Shown: in pieces, positions 43,867 to 54,399 of the stretch
How positions within the stretch are numbered: the first letter of the stretch is position 1
How the letters are laid out: every line of letters starts with the position of its first letter
From: Shewanella acanthi
GTDB lineage: Bacteria; Pseudomonadota; Gammaproteobacteria; Enterobacterales; Shewanellaceae
Length of the DNA stretch: 64,000 bases
NCBI RefSeq assembly: GCF_019457475.1
Contig: NZ_CP080413.1
Span: forward strand, 558,001 to 622,000
Reading direction: 5' to 3'
Program-made: the position numbers and the translations under genes
Notes under the pieces: generated by a model
The model's input: only the letters and a program-made list of their open reading frames with translations
Databases searched by the model: none
What the model was told of the DNA's origin: nothing

Positions 43867-44553
43867 ATGATGAAGTTTTCAATGAATTCATTGCCAACGG
43901 CTAAATTGGCCGTTGTTGTGTTAAGCAGTGCATTAATTGCATCTGGTTGTTCGACGATTAATCCATACACTAACGAAGAGCAAACTTCTAAAGCGGCGAC
44001 TGGCTCGATTATTGGTGCCGTTGCTGGTGCTGCGATTGGTGTAGCTTCATCGAGTAAGAAAGATCGCGGCAAGGGCGCGCTGATAGGTGCTGCATCGGGT
44101 GCTGCCGTTGGTGGTGGTATTGGTTACTACATGGATGTGCAAGAAGCCAAGTTACGCCAGCAATTGGCATCAACGGGCGTGAGTGTGACCCGTGATGGCG
44201 ACAATATTGTGTTAAATATGCCAAACGAAGTGACCTTTGCGGTGGATCAAACCGAGCTGAATGATGGCGCTAAAAACGTATTGAATTCTGTTGCGCTGGT
44301 GGCCAAGGAATACAATAAGACCCAACTCAATGTATTAGGTTATACCGACAGCAGTGGTTCGGACTCCTATAACCTGCGCCTATCACAGGTGCGCGCCGGT
44401 GAAGTCGGTAACTACCTGACGACTAAAGGTGTTGAATCAGCACGTGTCAGTACAAGGGGCATGGGTAAAGCAAGCCCAATCGCTTCTAACAACACCGCGG
44501 AAGGCCGTGCACAAAACCGCCGCGTTGAAATCGTATTAACGCCAACCTCTTAA
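43867..44553 (+). CDS. OmpA-family outer-membrane lipoprotein (YiaD-like)
   Basis: The protein has 228 residues from the ATG at 43867, with TGAGG six bases upstream; a second ATG follows directly. The signal peptide has lipobox IASGC (about 26-30). Next comes a glycine-rich helical hairpin domain (about 45-100, GSIIGAVAGAAIGVASSSKK and GAASGAAVGGGIGYYMD), as in Gly-zipper/YiaD proteins. A C-terminal OmpA domain (about 120-226) has LNVLGYTDSSGSDSYNLRLS and NRRVEIVL for peptidoglycan binding. It likely links the outer membrane to the cell wall. Confidence 0.92.
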   Translation: MMKFSMNSLPTAKLAVVVLSSALIASGCSTINPYTNEEQTSKAATGSIIGAVAGAAIGVASSSKKDRGKGALIGAASGAAVGGGIGYYMDVQEAKLRQQLASTGVSVTRDGDNIVLNMPNEVTFAVDQTELNDGAKNVLNSVALVAKEYNKTQLNVLGYTDSSGSDSYNLRLSQVRAGEVGNYLTTKGVESARVSTRGMGKASPIASNNTAEGRAQNRRVEIVLTPTS

Positions 44554-44599
44554 TGACGTTGCTACAGCGCTAACTTCGTTGGCGTCGTGTTTTGTAAAT

Positions 44600-44625
44600 A
44601 AAAAGTCGCCAATTGGCGACTTTTT
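44600..44625. terminator. Bidirectional terminator between OmpA-like gene and mgtE
   Basis: AAAAAGTCGCC and GGCGACTTTTT form an 11-base stem with loop AATT, with T-runs in both directions. Confidence 0.9.
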
Positions 44626-44641
44626 ATTTTGAGTTAGCGGA

Positions 44642-46009
44642 CTAGCCGTGCATTAGATACAAGGTTGCAAGGCCTAGGAAGGCAAATAGCCCTATCACGT
44701 CAGTAACCGTGGTCAGTACCATGCCGCCAGCGAGTGCAGGGTCAACATTGAAGCGCTTTAGGATGAGCGGAATACTGGCTCCAGCAAGGCCCGCTACCGT
44801 CATATTGATAAGCATAGCGCCACCAATAAGGCTTGCGAGTGCAATATCATGCTTCCAAATAAAGACTGCGATAAACACTAAAATCGACCACATTAAGCCG
44901 TTTAGAAAGCCAATAGCGAGTTCCTTTCCGATGAGCCAGCGGGCATTACTCTGGCCTATATGCCCAAGGGCAATACCGCGGATAACCAGCGCTAGGGTTT
45001 GATTGCCAGCGACTCCACCCATACTCGGTACTATCGTCATTAGAATGGCAATAGTTGCAAACTGCTCTATGGTGCCTTCAAACATATTGCTGACAGAAGA
45101 TGCAAGCAGTGCGGCAAACAGGTTGATGGTCAGCCACAGTGAGCGTCTAAAGGTACTTTTGAATACGGGGGCGAAGGTGTCTTCATCGTCATCCATCCCC
45201 GCCATCCCCATCATTGAATGCTCGGCATCTTCGCGGATAACATCGACCACATCATCAATGGTTATCCTTCCAAGCAACTTGCCTTCACTATCCACAACAG
45301 GCGCCGATACCCAGTCGTGACGCTCGAACAGCTGTGCCACTTCACTGTCGGACATGCCCACGGGAATGCTTTCGATATCGGTATCGATAATGCTGCTGAT
45401 ATGGGTGTTGGGATCGCACGTGAGCAGATCAGCAAGTTTCACCCCGCCAAGTACTCGGTCGTGTTTATCCACCACATAGAGGGTATCTGTGGTGTCTGGC
45501 AAGTTGCCGCGTTGTCGAAGATAACGCAGAACCACATCAATATTGACATCGGGTCTTAGGGTGACTGTGTCAGTATTCATTAAACTGCCAGCTGTCTCGT
45601 CGGGGTAGGACAGGGCTTGTTCAACCCGCTGACGATTTTGCAGACTCATCGATTGCAATACTTGCTTATACACAGTGTCCGGCAAGCTTCTGAGAATATA
45701 GGCAAGATCATCGGTATCCATACTGGCGGTGGCCTTTGCGACACGCTCTGGACTCATTGAACGGATAAGCGGATCTTTGAGCTCTTCACCAAGCTCATCT
45801 AACACATCGCCAAGCTGCTCCTGATCGATAAGCTGGGATAACACTTGACGCGCTTTAGGGGGCGTAGATTCTAAAATTAGGGCGATGTCCGATGCGGCCA
45901 TGTTTTGTAGCATCTGCCTCACGTGCACAAACATGCCACTGTTGAGCGCTTGGCTCAGCTGATCGAGGCGTTGGCCGACTTGTAGACTATCCGAGGCTTC
46001 TACGGGCAT
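44642..46009 (-). CDS. mgtE: Magnesium transporter MgtE
   Basis: The 455-residue protein has an N domain of right-handed helical repeats (about 15-130) and a CBS pair (about 140-260). Five C-terminal membrane helices (about 285-450) complete it. The membrane part includes the conserved PSMGGVAGNQ and the last-helix TDVIGLFAFLGLA motif that lines the Mg2+ pore. Mg2+ binding by the acidic cytoplasmic domains closes the channel in this family. It follows ptsO across 165 bases, so it probably has its own promoter. Confidence 0.94.
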   Translation of the reverse strand: MPVEASDSLQVGQRLDQLSQALNSGMFVHVRQMLQNMAASDIALILESTPPKARQVLSQLIDQEQLGDVLDELGEELKDPLIRSMSPERVAKATASMDTDDLAYILRSLPDTVYKQVLQSMSLQNRQRVEQALSYPDETAGSLMNTDTVTLRPDVNIDVVLRYLRQRGNLPDTTDTLYVVDKHDRVLGGVKLADLLTCDPNTHISSIIDTDIESIPVGMSDSEVAQLFERHDWVSAPVVDSEGKLLGRITIDDVVDVIREDAEHSMMGMAGMDDDEDTFAPVFKSTFRRSLWLTINLFAALLASSVSNMFEGTIEQFATIAILMTIVPSMGGVAGNQTLALVIRGIALGHIGQSNARWLIGKELAIGFLNGLMWSILVFIAVFIWKHDIALASLIGGAMLINMTVAGLAGASIPLILKRFNVDPALAGGMVLTTVTDVIGLFAFLGLATLYLMHG

Positions 46010-46174
46010 TTGTCCTCCAGAATGACGGCCAAGGTGATGGCGTTGGGAAAATTAGGACGTAGGATTATTTATATTGTAATTGAGCAGTGAAGAAAGCGTC
46101 GAGCTATAAACATCACAGAGTGAAATTAACTTACTGAAATTAAATAGGCTGTTAGGTTATCTGGATGGGGAGTC

Positions 46175-46450
46175 TTAGCAGGCTTCGTCGAACTTGGCGT
46201 CGATTAAGGCGCAAATGGCATCGAGCGCAGCTTCGGCATCCGGGCCTTCGGCAATTAATTTGATGGTTTTACCCATGCCAGTTTCGAGCATTAATAGACC
46301 AAGTACACTGGCGGCTGAGGCTTGTTTCTCACCTTGAATTAATGTGATGCTGGCATCGAACTCTGAGGCGAGCACGACTAATTTGGTTGCGGCTCGGGCA
46401 TGGAGGCCGAGTTTATTGCAAATGGTGACTTGGCGTTCAAGCTTTGGCAT
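46175..46450 (-). CDS. ptsO: Phosphocarrier protein NPr
   Basis: The 91-residue HPr homologue has phosphoacceptor H17 in [14 protein letters not shown] and the [14 protein letters not shown] segment around the Ser46 position. In the nitrogen PTS it passes phosphate from PtsP to PtsN. The start lies inside the end of rapZ (14-base overlap), so the two are coupled. It is the last gene of the rpoN cluster. Confidence 0.95.
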   Translation of the reverse strand: MPKLERQVTICNKLGLHARAATKLVVLASEFDASITLIQGEKQASAASVLGLLMLETGMGKTIKLIAEGPDAEAALDAICALIDAKFDEAC

Positions 46451-47291
46451 TAGTCAGTTCCCGATGGCGTGCATTGACTTGATGTTTACCGTTACTGAAG
46501 CGTTTAGCCAGTTGCTCAGCTATATAGACAGATCGGTGTTGTCCACCCGTACAGCCAATGGCTATGGTCAAATAGCTGCGGTTATTGCGCTCAAGGTGGG
46601 GTAACCAAGTTTCGAGTAGATTCTCAATCTGCCAAATAAACTTATTGACTAAGGGTTGGCGATTTAAAAACTCTGCCACGGGTTCGTCTAAGCCCGTTAA
46701 TGGCCTAAGTTCTGCTTCCCAGTGGGGATTTGGTAAAAAACGCACATCAAACATAAAGTCGGCTTCGGTGGGCATGCCGTGCTTAAAGCCAAATGATTCG
46801 AAATTGATCACCAGTTCTTTATCGACACTGCCGAGCAGAATTTGCCGAACCTGATCGCTGAGTTCATAGATATTCAAGTTAGAGGTATCTATGTAGTGAT
46901 CCATCTGCTGCGATAAAGGCTCAAGCAATTTACCTTCAAGCTTAATGGCTTCCTGCAGTGAGACGCGGCTCTTAGACAAGGGGTGCAAGCGCCGGGTTTC
47001 GCTGTAGCGTTTGAGCAGGACTTTATCGCTGGAATTGAGGAAGAAGCTGATAAGTTCAGTGCCATCGGCGAGACTTGCGAGTTGTTTTTCCAACTCTTTG
47101 TCTTGCTCTGGCAAGTTACGCACGTCGACACTGATGGCGACGAGATCGTTACTGCCCTTGAGCTGCCCAAGTAAACTGCCGATTAAGGGTAATGGAAGAT
47201 TATCGACGCAGTAATAGCCGAGATCTTCGAGCACCCTTAGTGCGACAGATTTTCCTGAGCCAGAGCGCCCAGACACTATAACCAGTTTCAT
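46437..47291 (-). CDS. rapZ: RNase adapter protein RapZ
   Basis: The 284-residue protein has an N-terminal P-loop [12 protein letters not shown] (about 8-15). The C-terminal domain carries the conserved [10 protein letters not shown] motif (about 247-256). In enterics RapZ guides RNase E to GlmZ and controls GlmS, so cell-wall precursor supply; the same link in Shewanella is inferred. It starts four bases inside the ptsN stop and overlaps ptsO. Confidence 0.95.
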   Translation of the reverse strand: MKLVIVSGRSGSGKSVALRVLEDLGYYCVDNLPLPLIGSLLGQLKGSNDLVAISVDVRNLPEQDKELEKQLASLADGTELISFFLNSSDKVLLKRYSETRRLHPLSKSRVSLQEAIKLEGKLLEPLSQQMDHYIDTSNLNIYELSDQVRQILLGSVDKELVINFESFGFKHGMPTEADFMFDVRFLPNPHWEAELRPLTGLDEPVAEFLNRQPLVNKFIWQIENLLETWLPHLERNNRSYLTIAIGCTGGQHRSVYIAEQLAKRFSNGKHQVNARHRELTNAKA

Positions 47292-47731
47292 CCAGTGATT
47301 ACCTGATAGAGTTCCGTTTCATCATGGGTTTTGCGTAATTGCTTCAAAACCTGTTTGTCGCTCAGGCGCTCGGCCATCGATGACAGGGTACTTAAGTGCT
47401 GCTGACACTGTTCAGCAGGCACAAGCAGTGCAAATAAAATATCAACCGGTTGCTTGTCGATAGCGTCAAAAGCTATCGGTTCCTCACATTTAACGAGTAT
47501 TGCTATGGGTTGTGCTATATCGGTTAATCTGCCATGTGGAATGGCGATACCGTTACCTATACCTGTGCTCCCCATCTTTTCGCGTGCCACTAGGCTTTCG
47601 AATATCTCTTGAGATGAGAGGGTTGGGTACTGGGCAGCGGCTAAGTCGCTGATGAGTTCCAGTACCTTTTTCTTACTGCCCGGAGTGGCGCAGGTTGTGC
47701 ATTCCGGCCGCAGTATGGTACGAAGTTCCAT
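47288..47731 (-). CDS. ptsN: Nitrogen-PTS EIIA protein
   Basis: The 147-residue EIIA-Ntr has the phosphorylation site [13 protein letters not shown] (H66). It receives phosphate from NPr and regulates potassium and envelope functions by protein binding in other gammaproteobacteria. It is two bases after hpf, in the order rpoN-hpf-ptsN-rapZ-ptsO as in E. coli. Confidence 0.95.
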   Translation of the reverse strand: MELRTILRPECTTCATPGSKKKVLELISDLAAAQYPTLSSQEIFESLVAREKMGSTGIGNGIAIPHGRLTDIAQPIAILVKCEEPIAFDAIDKQPVDILFALLVPAEQCQQHLSTLSSMAERLSDKQVLKQLRKTHDETELYQVITG

Positions 47732-47733
47732 TG

Positions 47734-48021
47734 TTAGTGTTTTGTTAACTTCTCTTTGTGTTTAATAACCTGACGATCAAGCTTGTCTATCAGGACGTCT
47801 ATGGCAGCATACATGTCCGCATGCTCTGAAGTCGCGAAGACTTCACCACCGGTGAGATTGATCCTTGCTTCGGCGATTTGTTGCATTTTCTCAACATTGA
47901 GTACAACGTGCACATTATTGATCTGTTCGAAATGACGTTCAAGTTTTGAAAACTTTTCCTCTACATATGCCCGTAAAGATTCTGTTATCTCGACATGGTG
48001 TCCACTCAGGTTAATTTGCAT
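47734..48021 (-). CDS. hpf: Ribosome hibernation promoting factor (short form)
   Basis: The 95-residue protein of the HPF/YfiA family begins MQINLSGHHVEITESLRAYVE and has the basic C-terminal KLDRQVIKHKEKLTKH. The short form lacks the dimerising C-terminal domain. It binds the 30S decoding centre to store inactive 100S ribosomes in stationary phase. It lies 28 bases after rpoN. Confidence 0.96.
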   Translation of the reverse strand: MQINLSGHHVEITESLRAYVEEKFSKLERHFEQINNVHVVLNVEKMQQIAEARINLTGGEVFATSEHADMYAAIDVLIDKLDRQVIKHKEKLTKH

Positions 48022-48049
48022 AGAAACGTCCTCCGATATCCACTGTAGG

Positions 48050-49525
48050 TTATAAACTTTTACGCTGGTTGGATGGGGGGATCAGCATCGCTTCTCGATA
48101 CTTCGCAATCGTTCTTCGGGCGACGTTAATTCCCTGTTCGGCCAGAAGTTGTGCCATCTTGCTATCGCTCAGAGGCTTCTTCTGATTTTCCGCCGCAACC
48201 AGTTTCTTAATAAAAGCTCTGATTGCTGTGGATGAACACTCACCGCCATCGTCGGTGCCGACGTGGCTTGAGAAGAAATATTTTAGTTCAAAAAGTCCCT
48301 TTGGGGTATGCATATACTTTTGGGTAGTCACCCGTGAAATGGTCGACTCGTGCATTTCAACGGCTTCGGCAATATCGTTCAGAACCATAGGCTTCATGGC
48401 TTCTTCACCGTATTCGAAGAAACCTTGCTGATACTGCACAATGCAATTTGCCACCTTAAGAAGAGTGTCGTTACGACTCTCTAGACTCTTAATAAACCAC
48501 TTGGCTTCCTGCAGATGACCACGGATAAACTGACTATCAGATTGATTTTTACTGCTGCGAGCCATTGCTGCATACTGTTGATTAACATTGATTTTTGGCA
48601 TGCAATCCGGATTGAGCTCGACGACCCAACGACCATTTTTCTTCGACACTGAGACATCGGGTACAACGTATTCTTCATCTATTGGGGTGATTAATAAACC
48701 AGGACGAGGGTTAAGGGTTTGGATAAGGGCAATGCTATCGCGCAGATCATCTTCCTTAAGCTTGGTCTTTCGCATCAACAATCTAAAATCGCGGGCAGCG
48801 ATCAGATCCAAGTGTTCCTTGATCAGCATGCGAGCGTTATCTAGTTGAGGTGTATCAGGCGAAAAGTGAGATAATTGGATCAGCAGACACTCGCTTAAAT
48901 CCCTTGCCGCGACACCGAGAGGATCGAAATGTTGGATACGCTTCAATACCGCTTCGACTTCATCGAGTTCGATATCCGGATTACCCATGGCCTCGAGAAT
49001 CTCTTCGGTGCTCTGGGTCAGATAGCCCTGATCGTCGATAGCATCGATGATTGCGGTGGCAATTGCCATATCGGTGTCGGAGAAGGGGGTGAGATTTTTT
49101 TGCCACTCTAAGTGTTCGTAAAGCCCTTCGCTGGTTTCGCCTTGAAAGGGCATATCGTCTTCTCGGCTGCCACCAGGGCCGGCATTGGATGAGGCGGTGT
49201 AGACTTCATCCCAAGTCGTATCTATGGGAAGTTCGTCGGGCATGGAATCCTTAGTTAAGGATTCGGCGATATCGACGGCAGAATTATCCTGCTCGGGTGG
49301 AAGGGCGCTGGCTTCGCTGAAATCAGTATCGGCGATGGCCTGATTGCGGTCACTCGATGCGTCAAATTGCTCCTCTTCCAGCTCGAGAAGAGGATTTGAG
49401 TCTAAGGCTTGCTGGATCTCTTGCTGCAATTCCAATGACGACAATTGTAACAGGCGAATTGCCTGTTGTAGTTGTGGCGTCATTGTTAACTGTTGACCCA
49501 GTTTGAGCTGGAGTGACGCTTTCAT
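48050..49525 (-). CDS. rpoN: RNA polymerase sigma-54 factor
   Basis: The 491-residue protein has a glutamine-rich region I ([20 protein letters not shown]), which binds activators. Region II is acidic (about 60-120). Region III contains the core-binding and DNA-binding domains, ending in the RpoN box [12 protein letters not shown] (about 468-479). It recognises -24/-12 promoters and requires AAA+ activators. It drives motility, nitrogen and other genes in Shewanella. It is 105 bases after lptB, so it may also have its own promoter. Confidence 0.97.
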   Translation of the reverse strand: MKASLQLKLGQQLTMTPQLQQAIRLLQLSSLELQQEIQQALDSNPLLELEEEQFDASSDRNQAIADTDFSEASALPPEQDNSAVDIAESLTKDSMPDELPIDTTWDEVYTASSNAGPGGSREDDMPFQGETSEGLYEHLEWQKNLTPFSDTDMAIATAIIDAIDDQGYLTQSTEEILEAMGNPDIELDEVEAVLKRIQHFDPLGVAARDLSECLLIQLSHFSPDTPQLDNARMLIKEHLDLIAARDFRLLMRKTKLKEDDLRDSIALIQTLNPRPGLLITPIDEEYVVPDVSVSKKNGRWVVELNPDCMPKINVNQQYAAMARSSKNQSDSQFIRGHLQEAKWFIKSLESRNDTLLKVANCIVQYQQGFFEYGEEAMKPMVLNDIAEAVEMHESTISRVTTQKYMHTPKGLFELKYFFSSHVGTDDGGECSSTAIRAFIKKLVAAENQKKPLSDSKMAQLLAEQGINVARRTIAKYREAMLIPPSNQRKSL

Positions 49526-49630
49526 GCTACCGCTGATCCCTACGTTATAATTTTGAATTTAGGTTACTTGTTATCTTTTTGATTGAGTCAAGAGACCTAA
49601 AATTCAAGGAGTTTGGCTCTGTTTTAGTAA

Positions 49631-50362
49631 CTATAGCCTGAATTGTTCACCTAAGTACACAGCCCTAACTTGCTGATTGTTTAAGATCTCTGCGGGTGTC
49701 CCCTCTGCGATCAGGTTTCCGTGACTCACGATATAGGCATGCTCACACACGTCTAAGGTTTCGCGCACGTTGTGGTCGGTGATCAGCACTCCAAGCCCAC
49801 GACTTTTGAGCTGTTCAATGATCTTCTTGATGTCGATAACCGAAATTGGGTCAACCCCGGCAAAGGGTTCATCGAGCAGAATAAACTTAGGATTTGCGGC
49901 AAGGGCGCGGGCAATTTCTACCCGGCGGCGTTCACCACCCGACAGTGACATGCCTTGGCTGTCACGAATATGGGTAATGTGGAATTCTTCCAAAAGATGT
50001 TCTAGCTCTTCAATCCGTTGCTCGTTATTGAGTTCTTTGCGGGTTTGCAGCACCGCCATGATGTTGTCGTGCACGGTGAGCTTACGGAAAATACTGGCTT
50101 CCTGTGGCAGATAACCAATCCCTTTACGGGCCCGTAAATGCATAGGATCGGCGGTTAAGTCATCGTTATCGATAAAGATACTGCCCTTATCGCTTTTGAC
50201 CAGACCGACAACCATGTAGAAAGTGGTGGTTTTGCCAGCGCCATTTGGGCCGAGGAGCCCGACTACTTGCCCAGTTTTTACCGTGAGGCTGACATCTTTA
50301 ACGACCTGACGACTCTTATAGCTTTTGGCCAGATTTTGGGCTTTTAAGGTAATTTGGGTCAT
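49631..50362 (-). CDS. lptB: LPS export ABC ATPase LptB
   Basis: The 243-residue ATPase has Walker [10 protein letters not shown] (about 37-45), signature LSGGERRR (about 140-147), Walker [11 protein letters not shown] and H-loop TDHNVRE. It powers LptF/G extraction of lipopolysaccharide from the inner membrane. It starts two bases after the lptA stop. Confidence 0.97.
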   Translation of the reverse strand: MTQITLKAQNLAKSYKSRQVVKDVSLTVKTGQVVGLLGPNGAGKTTTFYMVVGLVKSDKGSIFIDNDDLTADPMHLRARKGIGYLPQEASIFRKLTVHDNIMAVLQTRKELNNEQRIEELEHLLEEFHITHIRDSQGMSLSGGERRRVEIARALAANPKFILLDEPFAGVDPISVIDIKKIIEQLKSRGLGVLITDHNVRETLDVCEHAYIVSHGNLIAEGTPAEILNNQQVRAVYLGEQFRL

Positions 50363-50364
50363 TG

Positions 50365-50907
50365 TCAGTCCTGTTTAACAGGTTTGTCAGCGGGAGGATT
50401 TTTAAGATCTTCCTGATAATTTTCGGGCTGAATAATCGTTATTACCCGATCGTCACCATTGCCGGTACTCTCTGCAATCAGTTTTTGCTGGGTGATGTTG
50501 TAACGAATCAGGTTACCTGTCACTTGGCTACCAGCTTGATCGAGGGTTGCTTGACCTTTTAGTGTTAGAGTGCGTGAAGCCATTTCGTAGCGAATTTCTT
50601 TTGCACTGGCAGATGCAGGGCGGCCATCATCGAGGATTTGGCTATAGGTTGCAGGGTTACCCGTGGCGACTAAAATTTTGCTGTTGTCGCCCTCTGCTGA
50701 GAAAGCACGCAGCTCATTGGCTTGGATCTTGATCGAGCCCTGGGTCACTTCAACAGGACCGTAGAAGATGATTTGGTTATTTTTGATATCTGCAGTTTGG
50801 CTGACAGCCTTAATCTTGACCTCTTGCTGCAAATCACCAACTTTGGCAAAGGCGCCCATGCTGGTCATTAGCATTAGGCTGGCAAGTAATATGTTATTTT
50901 GCTTCAT
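50365..50907 (-). CDS. lptA: Periplasmic LPS bridge protein LptA
   Basis: The protein has 180 residues from the ATG at 50907, which overlaps the lptC stop. A frame from a TTG at 50916 is less likely. The signal peptide ends SMGAFAKV (about residue 21). The jellyroll OstA/LptA fold is indicated by [20 protein letters not shown] and the repeating short strands. It polymerises as a bridge between LptC and LptD. The C-terminal tail is proline-rich ([10 protein letters not shown]). Confidence 0.93.
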   Translation of the reverse strand: MKQNNILLASLMLMTSMGAFAKVGDLQQEVKIKAVSQTADIKNNQIIFYGPVEVTQGSIKIQANELRAFSAEGDNSKILVATGNPATYSQILDDGRPASASAKEIRYEMASRTLTLKGQATLDQAGSQVTGNLIRYNITQQKLIAESTGNGDDRVITIIQPENYQEDLKNPPADKPVKQD

Positions 50908-51454
50908 AGGTTCCAACTACCTGACTGGTCAATTGCACTTCCTGCGCGTTTAGATCCGCGTAAAGGCCTTGCCCCTGAATATTAAAATCTTTGCCTTTGA
51001 CGTAGATGATACGGTCAGAGGTCATAATCATAGTGTTAAGATCGAGCTCTAAAAAACTGGTCGACAACGTTTGTATTGGCTCACCGGGGCTGATGGCCTC
51101 GATAATAACATTATTTTCTAATGCAACCTTACCCGTATCCTTTAACAAGCGGCCATTATCGGCTTGAATTTGCCATTGTGCTTGACCCTTATCGGGGTAC
51201 ACAAGGTATACAGGGCGAACAAAGTCCGTTTGGTTTTTCTGCTCGAAGTGCTCCATGTGCTGGGCGCTGACTCGGCTATTCACCTGACCCTGCTCATTAA
51301 ATTCGATGCTACGCAAATCGTCGATAATGTAATCGGGTCTATCGCCATTATTCAAGGATGTATCAGTGTCGTCGCCACGTTTTTGCTGCACTTGCCAATA
51401 AAGTACTAATGCAGTACCAAAAAAGGCGATAATAGCGAGGGTCACACGACTCAT
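50894..51454 (-). CDS. lptC: LPS transport protein LptC
   Basis: The 186-residue inner-membrane protein has one N-terminal membrane helix (about 4-22, LAIIAFFGTALVLYW). The periplasmic jellyroll domain contains SVSAQHMEHFEQKNQTDF-like and the family turn LRSIEFNEQGQVNSRVSAQH. It anchors LptA to the LptBFG complex. Its start overlaps kdsC by four bases and its end overlaps lptA. Confidence 0.93.
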   Translation of the reverse strand: MSRVTLAIIAFFGTALVLYWQVQQKRGDDTDTSLNNGDRPDYIIDDLRSIEFNEQGQVNSRVSAQHMEHFEQKNQTDFVRPVYLVYPDKGQAQWQIQADNGRLLKDTGKVALENNVIIEAISPGEPIQTLSTSFLELDLNTMIMTSDRIIYVKGKDFNIQGQGLYADLNAQEVQLTSQVVGTYEAK

Positions 51455-52002
51455 ATACTCATTCCATGGGCCGAAGTAAATTTATTTTGGCTAAGCAAAA
51501 GTAAGTCGGTTAGCTCCCTGAGGGCGCCATGGCCACCGTTGAGGTGGGTCACAAAGTGGGCGTGTTGGCGCACATAGGGATGACCATCCGCCACGCAAGC
51601 AGAAAGCCCAACGACTTTCATTACCGGCAAATCGACAATATCGTCACCGATATATGCCACTTCTTCAGGAGCCACATTGTAGAGGGCTAACAGCTCTTCA
51701 TAGGGTTCAAATTTGTTGTCGACACCTTGATAGATATGGGTAACACCGAGTGCTGTCATGCGGTTCTCAACAATTTTAGATTGGCGCCCCGTGATTACCG
51801 CCAAATTAAAACCACTGGTCAGTAACGAACGAACACCATAGCCATCACGGGTATGGAAGGCTTTAAGTTCTTCGCCCGAATTGCTTAGATAGATGCGGCC
51901 GTCCGAGAAAACGCCATCGACATCGCAGATCAATAACTTAATTTTTTGCGCTCGTTGCCATACCTCATCACTGATGGGGCCATAAAAACCTTGTTGTGGC
52001 AT
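51451..52002 (-). CDS. kdsC: Kdo-8-phosphate phosphatase
   Basis: The 183-residue HAD-family phosphatase has catalytic motif LLICDVDGVFSDG (about 25-35), motif II VITGRQS and motif IV GDDIVDLPV. It removes phosphate from Kdo-8-P to release Kdo for lipid A assembly. It starts one base after the kdsD frame ends, so the two are coupled. Confidence 0.96.
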   Translation of the reverse strand: MPQQGFYGPISDEVWQRAQKIKLLICDVDGVFSDGRIYLSNSGEELKAFHTRDGYGVRSLLTSGFNLAVITGRQSKIVENRMTALGVTHIYQGVDNKFEPYEELLALYNVAPEEVAYIGDDIVDLPVMKVVGLSACVADGHPYVRQHAHFVTHLNGGHGALRELTDLLLLSQNKFTSAHGMSI

Positions 52003-52979
52003 TAGATCACTCCTGCTTTAACCATATCGAGCATATTGAGCGCACCGATAGGACGACGATCGGCGTCTATCACTATCAGGCCGTTAATATTTTTAGATTC
52101 CATCACCTGTAGCGCATGGGCTGCCAGTACATTACCTGTGATTGTAACGCAGTTGCGGGTCATCACATTAGCAATGGGTGTAGTACGAAGATTGACTTCG
52201 GCATCGATGATGCGGCGTAAATCACCGTCGGTAAAGATACCTTCAAGCCTTTGATCTTTATTGACAACGGCGGTCATACCTAACCCCTTACGTGAAATTT
52301 CATACAAAGCTTCGGTAATGGTCAGATCATTACTCACTACAGGCAAAGCATCGCCACTGTGCATAACATCGCTGACCTTGAGTAGCAGCTTACGGCCAAG
52401 TGCACCACCGGGATGGGAAAGGGCGAAATCTTCACGGGTAAAGCCCTTTGCCTGCAAAAGGGCAATGGCGATGGCATCGCCCATCACTAGGGTTGCCGTG
52501 GTGCTTGAGGTTGGCGCAAGTCCTAGCGGACAAGCTTCTTCAGGCACTTCGATGCATAAATGCACTTGGGCTAAACGCGCCATATTGGATTCGGGCTTGC
52601 CTGTCATGGCAATTACAGGAATCGCTTTACGCTGAATAACGGGCATCAGGGCAAGAATTTCACTGGATTCACCCGAATTAGAAATCGTTAATATCACATC
52701 ATTATCAGAGATCATCCCTAGATCTCCGTGGCTGGCTTCACCTGGATGGACGAAGAAGGCGGGGGTGCCAGTGCTGGCAAGGGTCGCGGAAATCTTATTG
52801 CCGATATGGCCCGATTTTCCCATCCCCATCACGATGACTTTACCAGTGCAATTGAGGATCAGTTCACAGGCTTTGGCAAATTCAGCGGAGTCGATGTACT
52901 GATATAAATTGTCGAGTGCTGTTCGTTCAATATCGATGACTTTACAGCCCCATTGGCGCAGTTGTGATTGGTCTACCAT
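52002..52979 (-). CDS. kdsD: D-arabinose 5-phosphate isomerase
   Basis: The 325-residue protein has a SIS domain (about 40-175, VMGMGKSGHIGNKISATLAS and the ISNSGESSEI motif) and two CBS domains (about 205-320). It converts ribulose 5-phosphate to arabinose 5-phosphate, the first Kdo-specific step. It is first of the kdsD-kdsC-lptCAB-rpoN cluster. In E. coli, yrbG lies next to kdsD toward mlaF, but no yrbG frame is present here. Confidence 0.96.
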   Translation of the reverse strand: MVDQSQLRQWGCKVIDIERTALDNLYQYIDSAEFAKACELILNCTGKVIVMGMGKSGHIGNKISATLASTGTPAFFVHPGEASHGDLGMISDNDVILTISNSGESSEILALMPVIQRKAIPVIAMTGKPESNMARLAQVHLCIEVPEEACPLGLAPTSSTTATLVMGDAIAIALLQAKGFTREDFALSHPGGALGRKLLLKVSDVMHSGDALPVVSNDLTITEALYEISRKGLGMTAVVNKDQRLEGIFTDGDLRRIIDAEVNLRTTPIANVMTRNCVTITGNVLAAHALQVMESKNINGLIVIDADRRPIGALNMLDMVKAGVI

Positions 52980-53580
52980 GTCTATCTCTCTGTTTGCCTT
53001 GTCTTTATCGCCCCATTTCGAGAATGTAATGGCATGATGTGGTACGCAATAAAGATAATAAAAGTTAGTGGCATCCTGCCTAGGGTTAGATTGTGGTACT
53101 TACTGTTCCGTTTTTTGGTGTCGCGATTTATCTAAGCGATTCCTAAAGGCAATATCGTGTCAATTTTTTTAGTAAATCAGAGCGCTAGCTGGATTAAGTA
53201 TTTATTGAATATCAATATATTACTTGGATTTTTTTGTTGGGTTGAATTTTCATGTAACCCAATAGATATCCTGCTCAAATATGCTAGTTTGAGCCCAAAT
53301 TCAGCCAGCAAGTTCAGTTTAAATACCAGTTTATGATTTAGCCCACGCTAAACAAAATGGTCGATTTATCAACATGAACGAAAACATTAGGTAACACTTA
53401 ATCTTAACGGTGCGAGAACCTATCGCGCATTTTCGCTGGAAAACAGAAAAATTGAAAGTATTGTAGGGCGATAGTGTCGATTTGGTTGTAGGTTACAGGC
53501 GAATTACGTACAATTTGCGGCTCTTCGTTTGGTCTGTAATGGATGCGCAGATCACCTCATTTCAAATATCGGAATCCAGC
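52980..53580. other. Divergent promoter region between kdsD and mlaF
   Basis: About 600 AT-rich bases. A stem-loop GCTCAAA / TTTGAGC occurs at 53273-53294 without a T-run. Two in-frame starts upstream of mlaF (53482, 53539) are thought to be non-coding. No separate gene, including yrbG, was found. Confidence 0.45.
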
Positions 53581-54399
53581 ATGACTCAAGAACAAAAGCC
53601 ATTGGTTGAAATCCGTCATTTGGGCTTCAGCCGAGGCAACCGTGTCATATATGAGGATATTAGCCTTTCTATTCCTCGAGGCAAAGTGACCGCCATCATG
53701 GGACCGAGTGGTATTGGTAAAACCACATTGCTCAAATTAATTGGTGGTCAATTAACGCCGGACAGTGGCCAAGTGCTGTTTGATGGGCATGACGTCCATG
53801 GCGTGAGTCGCAATGAGTTATTCGAATTGCGTAAACGCATGAGTATGTTATTCCAAAGTGGTGCCCTGTTTACCGATATCAATGTGTTCGATAACGTTGC
53901 CTTTGCCCTGCGCGAGCACTCGGGGCTGCCCGAAGAGATTATTCGCACTATCGTGTTGATGAAACTTGAAGCAGTAGGCCTTCGCGGCGCGGCTCAGATG
54001 ATGCCAAGTGAGTTATCCGGTGGGATGCAACGCCGAGCGGCACTGGCCCGTGCAATTGCTCTAGAGCCTGAAATGGTGATGTACGATGAGCCGTTCGCAG
54101 GCCAAGACCCGATTTCGATGGGGGTGTTGGTAAAACTTATTCGCGAATTGTCCGATGCACTGAACCTCACTTCGATTGTGGTGTCCCACGATGTGGATGA
54201 AGTGCTAGGAATTGCAGATTACGTGTATGTAATCGCAGATAAAAAAGTCATTGCACATGGTACGCCAGAACAATTGAAAATGGCCGATAACCCGCAGCTG
54301 AAACAGTTTATTCAGGGGGCACCAGATGGCCCTGTGCCGTTCCATTATCCCGCAAACGATTATCAGCAAGAATTGATGACCAAAGGAGTGGGCAAGTGA
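53581..54399 (+). CDS. mlaF: Phospholipid transport ATPase MlaF
   Basis: The ABC ATPase has 272 residues from the ATG at 53581 ([19 protein letters not shown]), with GGAA a few bases upstream. Walker A is GPSGIGKTT, the signature LSGGMQRR and Walker [12 protein letters not shown], with H-loop SHDVDE. It drives the Mla pathway that moves phospholipids between the membranes and keeps outer-membrane asymmetry. It overlaps mlaE by four bases. Confidence 0.95.
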   Translation: MTQEQKPLVEIRHLGFSRGNRVIYEDISLSIPRGKVTAIMGPSGIGKTTLLKLIGGQLTPDSGQVLFDGHDVHGVSRNELFELRKRMSMLFQSGALFTDINVFDNVAFALREHSGLPEEIIRTIVLMKLEAVGLRGAAQMMPSELSGGMQRRAALARAIALEPEMVMYDEPFAGQDPISMGVLVKLIRELSDALNLTSIVVSHDVDEVLGIADYVYVIADKKVIAHGTPEQLKMADNPQLKQFIQGAPDGPVPFHYPANDYQQELMTKGVGK

